DNA from: Lachnospiraceae bacterium JLR.KK002
GTDB taxonomy: Bacteria > Bacillota > Clostridia > Lachnospirales > Lachnospiraceae
Direction of reading: 5' to 3'
NCBI GenBank assembly: GCA_036941025.1
Contig: JAYMNP010000001.1
Span: forward strand, 1,116,001-1,180,000
Length of the DNA stretch: 64,000 nt
In this document: positions 42,148-51,575 of the stretch, piece by piece
How the letters are laid out: the number at the start of each line of letters is the position of its first letter
Numbering within the stretch: the first letter of the stretch is position 1
Made by a program: the position numbers and the translations under genes
Notes under the pieces: model-generated
What the model was told of the DNA's origin: nothing
The model's input: the letters and a program-made list of their open reading frames with translations, nothing else
Databases searched by the model: none

Positions 42148-44793
42148 GTGTCAGAATTTACACCAATGATGCAGCAATATATGGAAACAAAAAAGGATTA
42201 TCCGGACTGTATCCTGTTCTACCGGCTGGGTGATTTCTATGAGATGTTCTTTGAGGACGCCAAAACCGCCTCGAAGGAGCTGGAAATTACACTGACCGGG
42301 AAAAACTGCGGACAGGAGGAGAAGGCGCCCATGTGCGGCGTGCCCTACCATTCCGTGGAAAGCTATCTGAACAAGCTGGTATCCAAAGGGTACAAGGTGG
42401 CCATCTGTGAACAGGTGGAAGACCCGAAAATGTCCAGAGGTCTGGTGCGCCGGGAAGTGGTGCGGATTGTCACACCGGGAACCAATCTGGATACCCAGGC
42501 ACTGGATGAGACCAAAAATAATTATATTATGTGTATTGTATACATGGAAGACCGCTACGGTGTCTCCATTGCGGATGTTACCACCGGAGATTATTATGTA
42601 ACGGAGGTGGACCAGGAGCAGAAACTGCTGGATGAAATACATAAATTTGTGCCCTCGGAAATTATCTGCAACGAAGCATTTTACATGACGGGGATGGATT
42701 TTGAGGACTTAAAACAGAGGCTGGGCATTGCAGTTTATGATCTGGATTCCTGGTATTTCAGCGATGAAACTGCCAGAACCACGCTGCTGGAACATTTTAA
42801 AATGTCGGATATTCAGGGACTGGGTATTAAGGATTATGAGTGCGGAACCATTGCTGCGGGAGCTCTGCTTAAATATTTGTACGAAACCCAGAAAAATAAT
42901 CTGGCCAATATGACTTCCCTGCAGTTATACATTACCGGAAAATATATGATTATTGACAGTTCTACCAGAAGGAATCTGGAGCTGGTGGAGACGCTGCGGG
43001 AAAAGCAGAAACGCGGTTCTCTGCTGTGGGTGCTGGATAAGACAAAAACGGCCATGGGGGCCAGAATGCTCCGCAAATACGTGGAACAGCCTCTGATTGA
43101 CAGAAAGGAAATGGAACGCCGGCTGGATGCAGTGGAAGATTTTAACCGAAATGCCATGGTGCGGGAAGAAATCCGGGAATATCTGAATCCCATTTATGAT
43201 CTGGAGCGGTTAATCAGCCGGGTCACCTATCAGACTGCTAATCCGCGGGATTTAACAGCCTTTAAGACTTCGCTGGAAATGCTGCCCCATATCCAGGTGC
43301 TGCTCCGGGAATTTCAGGCGCCTCTGCTTCAGGAAATCTGCTCAGAACTGGATAATCTGGAGGATATTTACCAGCTTATTGAATCTTCCATTCTGGACGA
43401 CCCGCCCATTTCCATCCGGGACGGAGGTATTATCAAAGAGAAATATGATGAAGAAATTGATAAGCTGCGCCAGGCCAAGACGGAAGGCAAGACCTGGCTC
43501 ATGGAGCTGGAAACCAGGGAGCGTGAGAAGACAGGCATCCGGAATCTCCGGATTAAATACAATAAGATTTTTGGCTATTATCTGGAAGTTACCAATTCCT
43601 ATCAGAATCTGGTGCCCGATTATTATACCAGAAAACAGACTCTGGCCAATGCGGAGCGCTATATTACTGCAGAACTGAAAGAACTGGAAGACATTATTTT
43701 AGGGGCGGAAGACAAGCTGGTGACCCTGGAATATGAAATGTTCCGAACCATCCGTGACAAAATTGCCGGGGAGGTGCTGCGGATTCAGCAGACGGCCAGG
43801 GCGGTGGCGAAAACAGACGTGCTGGCTTCTCTTTCTCTGGTGGCGGAGCGAAATCATTACTGCCGTCCATCCATCAATGAAAATGGTGTAATAGATATTA
43901 AAAACGGCCGCCATCCGGTGGTGGAACAGATGATAAACAACGATATGTTTATCGCAAATGATACTTATCTGGATAACAGCAAAAAGCGCATTTCCATTAT
44001 TACCGGCCCAAATATGGCGGGTAAATCCACGTATATGCGTCAGACAGCGCTGATTGTGCTGATGGCTCAGATTGGCAGCTTTGTTCCGGCGGAACATGCC
44101 AGAATCGGAATTGTGGACCGAATCTTCACCAGAGTGGGCGCTTCCGACGATCTGGCCAGCGGTCAGAGCACCTTTATGGTGGAAATGACAGAGGTGGCCA
44201 ATATCCTGAGAAATGCCACCAGTAAAAGCCTTCTGGTACTGGATGAAATCGGCAGAGGAACCAGTACCTTTGACGGGCTGAGCATTGCATGGGCGGTGGT
44301 GGAGCATATCAGCAATCCGAAACTGCTGGGAGCCAGAACGCTCTTTGCCACCCATTACCATGAGCTGACAGAGCTGGAAGGGAAACTGAACAATGTCAAT
44401 AACTACTGTATTGCAGTAAAGGAACAGGGAGACGACGTGGTGTTCCTGCGGAAAATTGTTCCCGGCGGAGCCGATAAAAGTTACGGAATCCAGGTGGCAA
44501 AACTGGCCGGTGTACCGGAAAGCGTCATTGAGCGGGCGAGAGCCATTTCCGAGGAATTAAGCGCCCATGACATTGCGGAACTCACCGGTTCCATTATTAC
44601 GGAACGGAGCGTACACCGGAAAAAGCCGGAAAAACTGGATGAAGTGGATTTGACACAGATGTCTCTCTTTGATACAGTAAAAGACGATGATATTATACAG
44701 GAGCTGACAGAACTGGATTTGGGGAATCTGACCCCTATTGACGCCCTGAACAAGCTGTATCAGCTTCAGAATAAAATCAAAAACCGCTGGTAG
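42148..44793 (+). CDS. mutS: DNA mismatch repair protein MutS
   Basis: The 881-residue protein has the mismatch-binding FYE (LGDFYEMFFEDA near 30), core and clamp domains, and the ATPase (GPNMAGKSTYMRQTA; LDEIGRGTSTFDG; ATHYHELTELE). The start is GTG 42148, with AGGAGGGA 11 bases upstream; family proteins begin just before the FTPMMQQY motif. It works with MutL, encoded after one intervening Uma2-type gene. Confidence 0.96.
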   Translation: MSEFTPMMQQYMETKKDYPDCILFYRLGDFYEMFFEDAKTASKELEITLTGKNCGQEEKAPMCGVPYHSVESYLNKLVSKGYKVAICEQVEDPKMSRGLVRREVVRIVTPGTNLDTQALDETKNNYIMCIVYMEDRYGVSIADVTTGDYYVTEVDQEQKLLDEIHKFVPSEIICNEAFYMTGMDFEDLKQRLGIAVYDLDSWYFSDETARTTLLEHFKMSDIQGLGIKDYECGTIAAGALLKYLYETQKNNLANMTSLQLYITGKYMIIDSSTRRNLELVETLREKQKRGSLLWVLDKTKTAMGARMLRKYVEQPLIDRKEMERRLDAVEDFNRNAMVREEIREYLNPIYDLERLISRVTYQTANPRDLTAFKTSLEMLPHIQVLLREFQAPLLQEICSELDNLEDIYQLIESSILDDPPISIRDGGIIKEKYDEEIDKLRQAKTEGKTWLMELETREREKTGIRNLRIKYNKIFGYYLEVTNSYQNLVPDYYTRKQTLANAERYITAELKELEDIILGAEDKLVTLEYEMFRTIRDKIAGEVLRIQQTARAVAKTDVLASLSLVAERNHYCRPSINENGVIDIKNGRHPVVEQMINNDMFIANDTYLDNSKKRISIITGPNMAGKSTYMRQTALIVLMAQIGSFVPAEHARIGIVDRIFTRVGASDDLASGQSTFMVEMTEVANILRNATSKSLLVLDEIGRGTSTFDGLSIAWAVVEHISNPKLLGARTLFATHYHELTELEGKLNNVNNYCIAVKEQGDDVVFLRKIVPGGADKSYGIQVAKLAGVPESVIERARAISEELSAHDIAELTGSIITERSVHRKKPEKLDEVDLTQMSLFDTVKDDDIIQELTELDLGNLTPIDALNKLYQLQNKIKNRW

Positions 44794-44818
44794 TTTACAT
44801 AATATACTTATGTAAACT
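44792..44818. promoter_or_regulatory. 11-bp perfect inverted repeat between mutS and the Uma2-type gene
   Basis: AGTTTACATAA (44792-44802), spacer TATAC, TTATGTAAACT (44808-44818). The AT-rich arms and absent T-run argue for an operator rather than a terminator. It begins at the mutS stop codon and lies 32 bases before the Uma2-type gene. Confidence 0.5.
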
Positions 44819-44850
44819 AAAGAAAAATAGAGATAAAAGGAGGAAGCACT

Positions 44851-45423
44851 ATGGCATTGCCTGCAGAAAAAAACTGCTGCACACTTGCAGATTATCTCGC
44901 CTGGCCGGGGACAGAACGGGTGGAACTGTTAGAAGGAGAAGCTGTTCTGATGGCTCCGCCTGCCCGTGTTCATCAGGAAATCAGCGGCGAACTGTTTCGG
45001 CAGCTCGCGAACTTTCTGGAAGGAAAAAAGTGCAGGGTCTACACGGCTCCTTTTGCTGTCCGTCTGTTTGAAGGAAAGGATGACAGACCGGAGGATGTAA
45101 AAACCGTAGTGGAGCCGGATATCACTGTGGTGTGTGACGGGAACCGGCTGGATAAATACGGCTGTAAAGGGGCGCCGGATCTGGTGATGGAAATCCTGTC
45201 TCCCTCTACCCGAAGGCAGGATCGGCTGGTAAAACTGAATCTGTACCAGCAGGCCGGCGTACCGGAATACTGGATTGTAAATCCGGAGGACAAAACCGTT
45301 CAGGTAATGCTTTCAGACAACGGAATACTGAGGCTTCATGAAGATTACGGACAGAATGATGTGGCCAAAGTCAATGTTCTGGACGGTTGCTTTATAGAAC
45401 TCCATAAAGTATTTGCAGAATGA
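44851..45423 (+). CDS. Uma2-family (DUF820) restriction-endonuclease-fold protein
   Basis: The 190-residue protein has the Uma2 pattern: RVELLEGEAVLMAPP, VEPDITVVCD, DLVMEILSPSTRRQDRLVKLNLYQQAGVPEYWIV. The PD-(D/E)xK-like residues (PD in VEPDI, E in MEILS, K in VKLNLY) are in place, so nuclease activity is possible. AAAAGGAGG precedes the ATG. Uma2 genes are abundant in cyanobacteria and some Firmicutes with unknown roles. Its location between mutS and mutL is unusual. Confidence 0.88.
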   Translation: MALPAEKNCCTLADYLAWPGTERVELLEGEAVLMAPPARVHQEISGELFRQLANFLEGKKCRVYTAPFAVRLFEGKDDRPEDVKTVVEPDITVVCDGNRLDKYGCKGAPDLVMEILSPSTRRQDRLVKLNLYQQAGVPEYWIVNPEDKTVQVMLSDNGILRLHEDYGQNDVAKVNVLDGCFIELHKVFAE

Positions 45424-45440
45424 TAAACAAAGGAGCAATC

Positions 45441-47480
45441 ATGCCCAAAATAGAAGTTTTAGACCAGCAGACTATTGATAAAATTGCAGCCGGAGAAGTG
45501 GTGGAACGCCCTTCTTCCGTGGTAAAAGAACTGGTGGAAAACGCCATTGACGCCGGAGCCAGCGCTGTTACTGTGGAAATCAAAGAAGGAGGCATTTCCT
45601 TTATCCGCATTACAGACAATGGATGCGGTATTGAAAAAGACCAGGTGAGCCTTGCATTTATGCGCCATTCCACCAGTAAAATCCGGGATGTGGAGGATTT
45701 GCTCACCGTATCTTCCCTGGGATTTCGGGGCGAGGCCCTGTCCAGCATCGCAGCGGTGTCTCAGGTGGAACTGATTACTAAAACCTTTTCCGGTCTGAGC
45801 GGTGTGCGCTATGTGACAGAAGGGGGAAAAGAGAAGTCTCTGGAAGAAATCGGAGCGCCGGAAGGCACCACGTTTCTGGTACGCAATCTCTTTTATAATA
45901 CCCCTGCCCGCAGAAAGTTTCTGAAAACGCCCCACACAGAAGCAGGCTATATCGGAGATCTGATGGAGCGGCTGGCCTTGTCCCATCCGGAAATTTCTTT
46001 CAAGCTGATAGTGAATAACCAGCCGAAGCTCCATACCTCCGGCAATTCCAGTCTGAAAGAAATTATTTACCATATCTATGGTCGGGAGATTGCCTCCAAT
46101 CTCATTGAGATACACGGGGAAAATGAGATGATTTCCGTGAACGGATATATCGGAAAACCCCTGATATCCAGAGGAAACCGGAATTTTGAAAATTATTTTA
46201 TCAACGGAAGATATATCAGAAGCAGCCTGATTGCCCGAAGTATTGAGGAAGCCTATCAGTCCTTTGTAATGCAGCATAAATATCCCTTTACGGTTCTTCA
46301 GATTTCCGTAAAAGGAAATCTTCTGGATGTAAATGTCCATCCTTCCAAAATGGAACTGCGGTTCCGGGAAGGGGAGGCTATTTACCGGTTTCTGACTGAC
46401 TTGCTCCGGGATACCATCAATCAGAGCGAGCTGGTGTATCAGGTGAGCCTTGAACAGGAGCGGGAGGAAAAAGCCCGCCGGGAACAGGAGAAACAGAAAT
46501 ATCTTCAGTCCGGCCGGAAAGGGCCGGAGCCTTTTGAGACGAAACGCCTGGAGGCTGTGAAACGCGCCATCCAAAAAGACAGCCCCTATGAGGCGAAATA
46601 CCAGAACCGGGACACAGGAGATTCAAGGCCGGAACAGGTGCAGGAACCGGTGATTTTTCCACAGACGCAGACGCAGGAAACGGCGGCTGCAAAACCACCG
46701 GAGCAGGTACGGAAAGCAGCTTCCCCCTTTATACAGAAGGAAGAACAGGAAGAAACAACAGCAGTTTTGCCAGAACAGACAGAAGAGCCGGTTGCAGTAC
46801 CTTCCGGACAGGAGCAGACAGAAGAACCGGCTGCGGTACCTTCCGGACAGGAGCAGACAGAAGAACCGGTCAGGGCGCGTAAGCTGCTGGACTTTTCCTC
46901 CGAAAAAGAACACAGAATCATCGGACAGCTCTTTGATACTTACTGGCTGGTGGAGTTTGACAGCCAGCTCTATATTATCGACCAGCACGCCGCTCACGAA
47001 AAGGTGCTGTATGAGCGTATGCTGGCTTCACTGGAAACCAGGGATTTTACCTCTCAGGCCATGTATCCGCCGGTGCTCCTCACATTGAATATGCAGGAGG
47101 AGTCCCTTCTGAAAAAATATATTGGCTATTTTCAGAAGCTGGGCTATGAAATCGAACATTTCGGCGGGAAGGAATATGCTGTGACAGCCCTTCCGGCCAA
47201 TCTGTTCAATCTGAACGGGAAAGAACTGATGATAGAGATTCTGGACAGTCTGGCCGGATTTCAGGGAAAGGAAACGCCCCGGATGATTACGGAAAAGATT
47301 GCTTCCATGTCCTGCAAAGGAGCTGTAAAAGGCAATCAGAAGCTGTCAGAGGAAGAAATGAGGGCGCTGATTGGAGAACTGCTGACACTGGAAAATCCCT
47401 ATCACTGTCCTCACGGAAGACCTACCATTATCTCCATGTCAAAGCATGAACTGGAAAAGAAATTTAAACGGGTGTTGTAA
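45441..47480 (+). CDS. mutL: DNA mismatch repair protein MutL (endonuclease type)
   Basis: The 679-residue protein has the GHKL ATPase (KIAAGEVVERPSSVVKELVENAIDAG region; GFRGEALSSIAAVS), a long variable linker (about 335-475) and a dimerisation domain with the endonuclease motif DQHAAHEKVLYE and zinc-site CPHGRP. It is therefore the nicking type used by bacteria without MutH. The start is ATG 45441 with AAAGGAG. The linker carries 13-residue tandem repeats. Its stop overlaps the miaA start by one base. Confidence 0.96.
   Translation: MPKIEVLDQQTIDKIAAGEVVERPSSVVKELVENAIDAGASAVTVEIKEGGISFIRITDNGCGIEKDQVSLAFMRHSTSKIRDVEDLLTVSSLGFRGEALSSIAAVSQVELITKTFSGLSGVRYVTEGGKEKSLEEIGAPEGTTFLVRNLFYNTPARRKFLKTPHTEAGYIGDLMERLALSHPEISFKLIVNNQPKLHTSGNSSLKEIIYHIYGREIASNLIEIHGENEMISVNGYIGKPLISRGNRNFENYFINGRYIRSSLIARSIEEAYQSFVMQHKYPFTVLQISVKGNLLDVNVHPSKMELRFREGEAIYRFLTDLLRDTINQSELVYQVSLEQEREEKARREQEKQKYLQSGRKGPEPFETKRLEAVKRAIQKDSPYEAKYQNRDTGDSRPEQVQEPVIFPQTQTQETAAAKPPEQVRKAASPFIQKEEQEETTAVLPEQTEEPVAVPSGQEQTEEPAAVPSGQEQTEEPVRARKLLDFSSEKEHRIIGQLFDTYWLVEFDSQLYIIDQHAAHEKVLYERMLASLETRDFTSQAMYPPVLLTLNMQEESLLKKYIGYFQKLGYEIEHFGGKEYAVTALPANLFNLNGKELMIEILDSLAGFQGKETPRMITEKIASMSCKGAVKGNQKLSEEEMRALIGELLTLENPYHCPHGRPTIISMSKHELEKKFKRVL
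46773..46871 (+). repeat. 39-bp tandem repeat in the mutL linker
   Basis: Two full copies (46773-46811, 46812-46850) and a partial third encode EQTEEP(V/A)AVPSGQ. The repeat is in frame and lies in the disordered linker, so copy number could vary without breaking MutL. Confidence 0.85.
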
Positions 47481-48424
47481 TGAAAAATCCATTGATTATA
47501 TTAACGGGCCCTACTGCAGTGGGAAAAACAGATTTGTCCATTGCCCTGGCTCATCAGATCGGCGGTTCTGTGATTTCCGCCGATTCCATGCAGGTATACC
47601 GCCATATGGACATTGGTTCCGCCAAAATCAGGAAAGAAGAAATGCAGGGAATTCCCCACTATCTGGTGGATATTCTGGAGCCGGACGAGGAATTTCATGT
47701 GGTGCGGTTTCAGGAATATGCCAGGCAGTGTATGGAGGAAATTCAGGCAGAAGGAAGACTGCCCATTGTGGTGGGAGGCACGGGATTTTATATTCAGGCA
47801 CTGCTGTATGACATTGATTTCAGCCAGGAGCCGGAGGACAGAAATTACCGCAGCAGGCTGGAGCAGACAGCCAGGGAACAGGGTGGCCATGTGCTTCATG
47901 AAATGCTGGCCCAGGTGGATGCAGAATCCGCCCAGGCCATTCATGAAAACAACGTGAAACGCGTCATTCGGGCGCTGGAATTTTATCATCTGTCCGGAAA
48001 AAAGATATCAGAGCACAACGAAGAGGAACGCCGGCGCAAATCCCCGTATCAGTTTTGCTATTTCGTCTTAAATGATGAGAGGGAAAGACTTTACCGGCGG
48101 ATAGAACAGCGGGTGGACCTTATGCTGGAAGAAGGGCTGGTGGAAGAAGTACAAAATCTGCAAAAGATGGGATACAATAAACATATGGTATCCATGCAGG
48201 GCCTGGGCTATAAAGAAATCCTGGATTATCTGGAAGGGGACTGCACGCTGGAAGAAGCCGTATACCGCATCAAACGGGATACAAGGCATTTTGCCAAACG
48301 CCAGCTCACCTGGTTTCGGCGGGAGCGTCAGGTTACCTGGATTCAGAAACAGGAGTTTGACTATGATAATGATAAAATTTTAACATTTATGACACAAGAA
48401 CTGAAAAAGAAACAGATTATTTAA
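47480..48424 (+). CDS. miaA: tRNA dimethylallyltransferase
   Basis: The 314-residue enzyme adds an isoprenoid group to A37 of tRNAs reading UNN codons. Visible motifs: P-loop GPTAVGKTDLS, DSMQVYRHMDIGSAK, VGGTGFYIQALLY and a C-terminal tRNA-binding RRERQVTWI. It overlaps the mutL stop (TAATG). The mutL-miaA pairing is conserved in many bacteria. Confidence 0.96.
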   Translation: MKNPLIILTGPTAVGKTDLSIALAHQIGGSVISADSMQVYRHMDIGSAKIRKEEMQGIPHYLVDILEPDEEFHVVRFQEYARQCMEEIQAEGRLPIVVGGTGFYIQALLYDIDFSQEPEDRNYRSRLEQTAREQGGHVLHEMLAQVDAESAQAIHENNVKRVIRALEFYHLSGKKISEHNEEERRRKSPYQFCYFVLNDERERLYRRIEQRVDLMLEEGLVEEVQNLQKMGYNKHMVSMQGLGYKEILDYLEGDCTLEEAVYRIKRDTRHFAKRQLTWFRRERQVTWIQKQEFDYDNDKILTFMTQELKKKQII

Positions 48425-48450
48425 GTGTTCCGGCAGAAAGAGAGGAAGTT

Positions 48451-49725
48451 ATGGAAGCCATCTATCAGAAACTGGGGATTGACGAAAAAGTTTTTCTCTA
48501 TGGCCAGAAGTTTGAACGGGAATTAAAAGAACGGTTTGAAGAAATTGACAGGGCGGCCGAATATAACCAGTTAAAGGTGATTCATGCCATGCAAAGCCAC
48601 AGAGTAAGCGCAGAATGCTTTATGGGAAGCAGCGGTTACGGGTATAATGATATGGGAAGGGATACTCTGGAAGAAGTCTATGCCACATGTTTTCACGGAG
48701 AGGCCGCACTGGTGCGTCCCCAGATTACCTGCGGCACCCATGCGCTGGCCCTTGCGCTGATGTCCAATCTGCGTCCCGGAGATGAAATCCTCTCCCCGGT
48801 GGGGAAACCCTACGATACCCTGGAGGAAGTCATCGGAATCCGCCCTTCCGCAGGCTCGCTGGCGGAGTACGGAATCACTTACCGGCAGGTGGATTTACTT
48901 CCGGACGGAGCCTTTGACCTGGATGGAATCCGGGAAGCCCTGAATGAAAAGACCAGACTGGTTACCATTCAGCGTTCCAAAGGTTATCAGACCAGACCCA
49001 CCTTGTCGGTGGAACGAATCGGGGAACTGATTTCTTTTGTAAAAAAAATCAGACCGGACGTTCTGTGCATGGTGGATAACTGTTACGGGGAATTTGTGGA
49101 GCGAAGAGAACCTCTGGAAGTGGGAGCGGATATGATCGTGGGCTCTCTGATTAAAAATCCCGGCGGCGGTCTGGCGCCCATCGGCGGCTATATTGTTGGG
49201 AAAAAAGCGTGTGTGGACAATGCCGCTTACCGGCTGACCTCTCCGGGCCTTGGCAAAGAAGTAGGCGCTTCCCTGGGCGTGATTCAGTCTTTTTATCAGG
49301 GTCTGTTTCTGGCGCCCACGGTGACAGCCTCAGCCTTAAAAAGCGCCGTTTTTGCCGCTAATATATACGAAAGTCTGGGATTTCCGGTGATTCCCGACAG
49401 CAGGGAAAGCCGCCATGATATTATTCAGGCAGTTACCTTAAAATCTCCGGAAGGGCTGATTGCATTCTGCAAAGGCATCCAGGCGGCGGCTCCGGTGGAC
49501 AGCCATGTGACGCCAGAACCCTGGGCCATGCCGGGGTATGACGACGAGGTGATTATGGCGGCAGGAGCATTCGTGCAGGGTTCCTCCATTGAGCTCAGCG
49601 CAGACGGGCCTCTGCGGGAGCCTTATACGGCCTATTTTCAGGGAGGTCTTACCTGGTATCACGGAAAACTGGGTATTTTAATGTCCCTGCAGAAACTCTG
49701 TGAGGCAGGACTGGTAAAATTATGA
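48451..49725 (+). CDS. PLP-dependent methionine gamma-lyase-like protein (aluminium-resistance/YnbB family)
   Basis: The 424-residue protein belongs to the family named aluminium resistance protein or YnbB. The PLP lysine is in IVGSLIKNPGGGLAP, with GSSGYGYNDMGRDTLE and PQITCGTHALALAL nearby. It uses a fold type I PLP site, but the physiological substrate is uncertain. The order miaA-ynbB is common in Clostridia and Bacillus. AGAGAGGAAG precedes the ATG. Confidence 0.9.
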   Translation: MEAIYQKLGIDEKVFLYGQKFERELKERFEEIDRAAEYNQLKVIHAMQSHRVSAECFMGSSGYGYNDMGRDTLEEVYATCFHGEAALVRPQITCGTHALALALMSNLRPGDEILSPVGKPYDTLEEVIGIRPSAGSLAEYGITYRQVDLLPDGAFDLDGIREALNEKTRLVTIQRSKGYQTRPTLSVERIGELISFVKKIRPDVLCMVDNCYGEFVERREPLEVGADMIVGSLIKNPGGGLAPIGGYIVGKKACVDNAAYRLTSPGLGKEVGASLGVIQSFYQGLFLAPTVTASALKSAVFAANIYESLGFPVIPDSRESRHDIIQAVTLKSPEGLIAFCKGIQAAAPVDSHVTPEPWAMPGYDDEVIMAAGAFVQGSSIELSADGPLREPYTAYFQGGLTWYHGKLGILMSLQKLCEAGLVKL

Positions 49726-49832
49726 TTTATTTTATGAAGTTTTAACAATATATTAGTATACATGGGTGCCCTTTTGTGCTAAAATAAAATGTAAAACTTT
49801 TTCCCCCTGTCTGAGAGAGGGAAAGGAAGAAT

Positions 49833-50525
49833 ATGAATACACATATTACCATGAAAGAAATGCCGGAATCCGAGCGGCCGCTGGAGAAATGTTTCCGTTA
49901 TGGAGCGCAGGCGCTGTCTGATGCAGAATTACTGGCAGTGATTTTGAAAAGCGGTACGAAAAATATGACCGCATTGCAGCTTGCCCAGTTGTTTCTGGCC
50001 CGTAAAGAAAGAAATCTCCTGAATCTGAACAGTATGCAGATAGAGGAAATGCAGGAAATTCCGGGAATCGGACAGGTGAAGGCGGCTCAGTTAAAATGTG
50101 TGGCCGAGCTTGCCGGGCGCATTGCCAGAACCAGCAGGCTGAAAAGTGTGAGGCTGAGCGAACCGGCCAGCATTGCGGCCTATTATATGGAGTCCCTCCG
50201 GCATGAAACAAAGGAAAAACTGTTATTGGCCATGTTTGACGCCAGAAGCAATCTTCTGGGGGATGAGATTATTTCGGTAGGTACCGTGACCTGTTCACTG
50301 GTATCTCCGAGGGAGATCTTTCTGAAAGCGCTGGAATACCGGGCGGTGCACATTGTTCTGCTCCACAACCATCCCAGCGGGGACCCGGAACCGGGCGATG
50401 CGGACATCAGTGTAACCCGGCGGGTACAGGAGAGCGGAAGCCTTCTGGGGATTGCCCTTGCGGATCATATCATCATTGGTGATAACAGATATATAAGCCT
50501 GAGAGAAAATGGCCTGTTAGGCTGA
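49833..50525 (+). CDS. radC: RadC-family JAB-domain protein
   Basis: The 230-residue protein has helix-hairpin-helix segments near 65-85 (IPGIGQVKAAQLK) and the metal-binding JAMM motif LLHNHPSGDPEPGDAD (about 175-190). Despite its name, a DNA-repair role is unproven. It stands before mreB, its usual place in Firmicutes. GGGAAAGGAAG precedes the ATG. Confidence 0.93.
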   Translation: MNTHITMKEMPESERPLEKCFRYGAQALSDAELLAVILKSGTKNMTALQLAQLFLARKERNLLNLNSMQIEEMQEIPGIGQVKAAQLKCVAELAGRIARTSRLKSVRLSEPASIAAYYMESLRHETKEKLLLAMFDARSNLLGDEIISVGTVTCSLVSPREIFLKALEYRAVHIVLLHNHPSGDPEPGDADISVTRRVQESGSLLGIALADHIIIGDNRYISLRENGLLG

Positions 50526-50541
50526 GGAAAGGAACGTAATT

Positions 50542-51561
50542 ATGTCAGCAAATGTTTATGGAATTGATCTGGGTACCTACAATCTGAAAATATTCTGTAA
50601 GGGAACCGGTAAGGTGATCAATGAGAAAAATACCATTGCCATAGTGAACAAGAACCAGTTATATGCATTCGGCGACGATGCATACGCCATGTATGAGAAA
50701 GCACCGGATTCCATTCAGGTATCATTTCCGGTGGTGAACGGCGTGATTGCAGATTATAACAATATGCAGACCATGATTGGCGAGGTACTGGACAAGCATG
50801 TGAAGAACCATATCAAAGGAGCGGAATTTATCGTGGCTGTGCCCACGGATATTACGGAAGTGGAGAAGAAGGCCTTTTTTGACCTGTTTTACAAGAGCAG
50901 ATTCAAGCCCAAAAGCGTGCTTCTCTGTGAAAAACCCATTGCGGATGCAGTGGGCCTGGAACTGGATGTAAGTTCCCCCACCGGATTTATGATTGTAAAT
51001 ATCGGTGCGGATACCACGGAGATTTCCGTAATTTCTCTGGGCGGCCTGGTGCTGAGCGATCTCCTTTTATTTGGCGGAAAACGTATTGACGAATCCATTA
51101 TTAACCATCTGAAACGGAATTTCAGCCTGGTGATTGGACAGAAGACAGCCATGTATTTAAAAGAGACTCTGGGCTGTGCCCTGCCGGAGGAAGAAGAACA
51201 GAGCGCGGTGATTGTGGGACGGGACGTGGTGAGCGGACTGCCCATAGAGATGGAGGTATCCTCCTCTGTCATTTATGAGGCCATTAAGGACAACCTGAAT
51301 TCCATCTGCAACTCCATTAAGATGATTCTGGAGAAAACGCCGCCGGAGCTTGCGCGGGATATTATTCATTCCGGTATTTATATTACCGGAGGATCTTCCA
51401 AAATCAAACGTCTGGACGAGCTGTTTACCCAGATTACCAATATTCAGGTAAATACCTGCGAACTGCCGGAAGAAAGCGCCGTACGGGGGCTGAATAAGAT
51501 TGTTTCCGAAGAAAAGCTGCGGAAACTGGCCTTTAGCATGAAGACCAGAATTTATAAATAA
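50542..51561 (+). CDS. mreB: Rod-shape actin MreB-like protein
   Basis: The 339-residue actin fold has the phosphate-1 motif GIDLGTYNLKIF, phosphate-2 IVNIGADTTEISVI, adenosine motif GIYITGGSSKIKRLDEL, and the AVPTDITEVEKKAF segment. It is rather divergent from Bacillus MreB. It heads the mreBCD-PBP2 cluster and should guide lateral wall synthesis. Confidence 0.92.
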   Translation: MSANVYGIDLGTYNLKIFCKGTGKVINEKNTIAIVNKNQLYAFGDDAYAMYEKAPDSIQVSFPVVNGVIADYNNMQTMIGEVLDKHVKNHIKGAEFIVAVPTDITEVEKKAFFDLFYKSRFKPKSVLLCEKPIADAVGLELDVSSPTGFMIVNIGADTTEISVISLGGLVLSDLLLFGGKRIDESIINHLKRNFSLVIGQKTAMYLKETLGCALPEEEEQSAVIVGRDVVSGLPIEMEVSSSVIYEAIKDNLNSICNSIKMILEKTPPELARDIIHSGIYITGGSSKIKRLDELFTQITNIQVNTCELPEESAVRGLNKIVSEEKLRKLAFSMKTRIYK

Positions 51562-51575
51562 AGGTGTAATTATTT

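Noticed and set aside
44792..44818. mutS terminator
   Set aside because: The arms are AT-rich, the loop is five bases and no T-run follows, so an operator is more likely.
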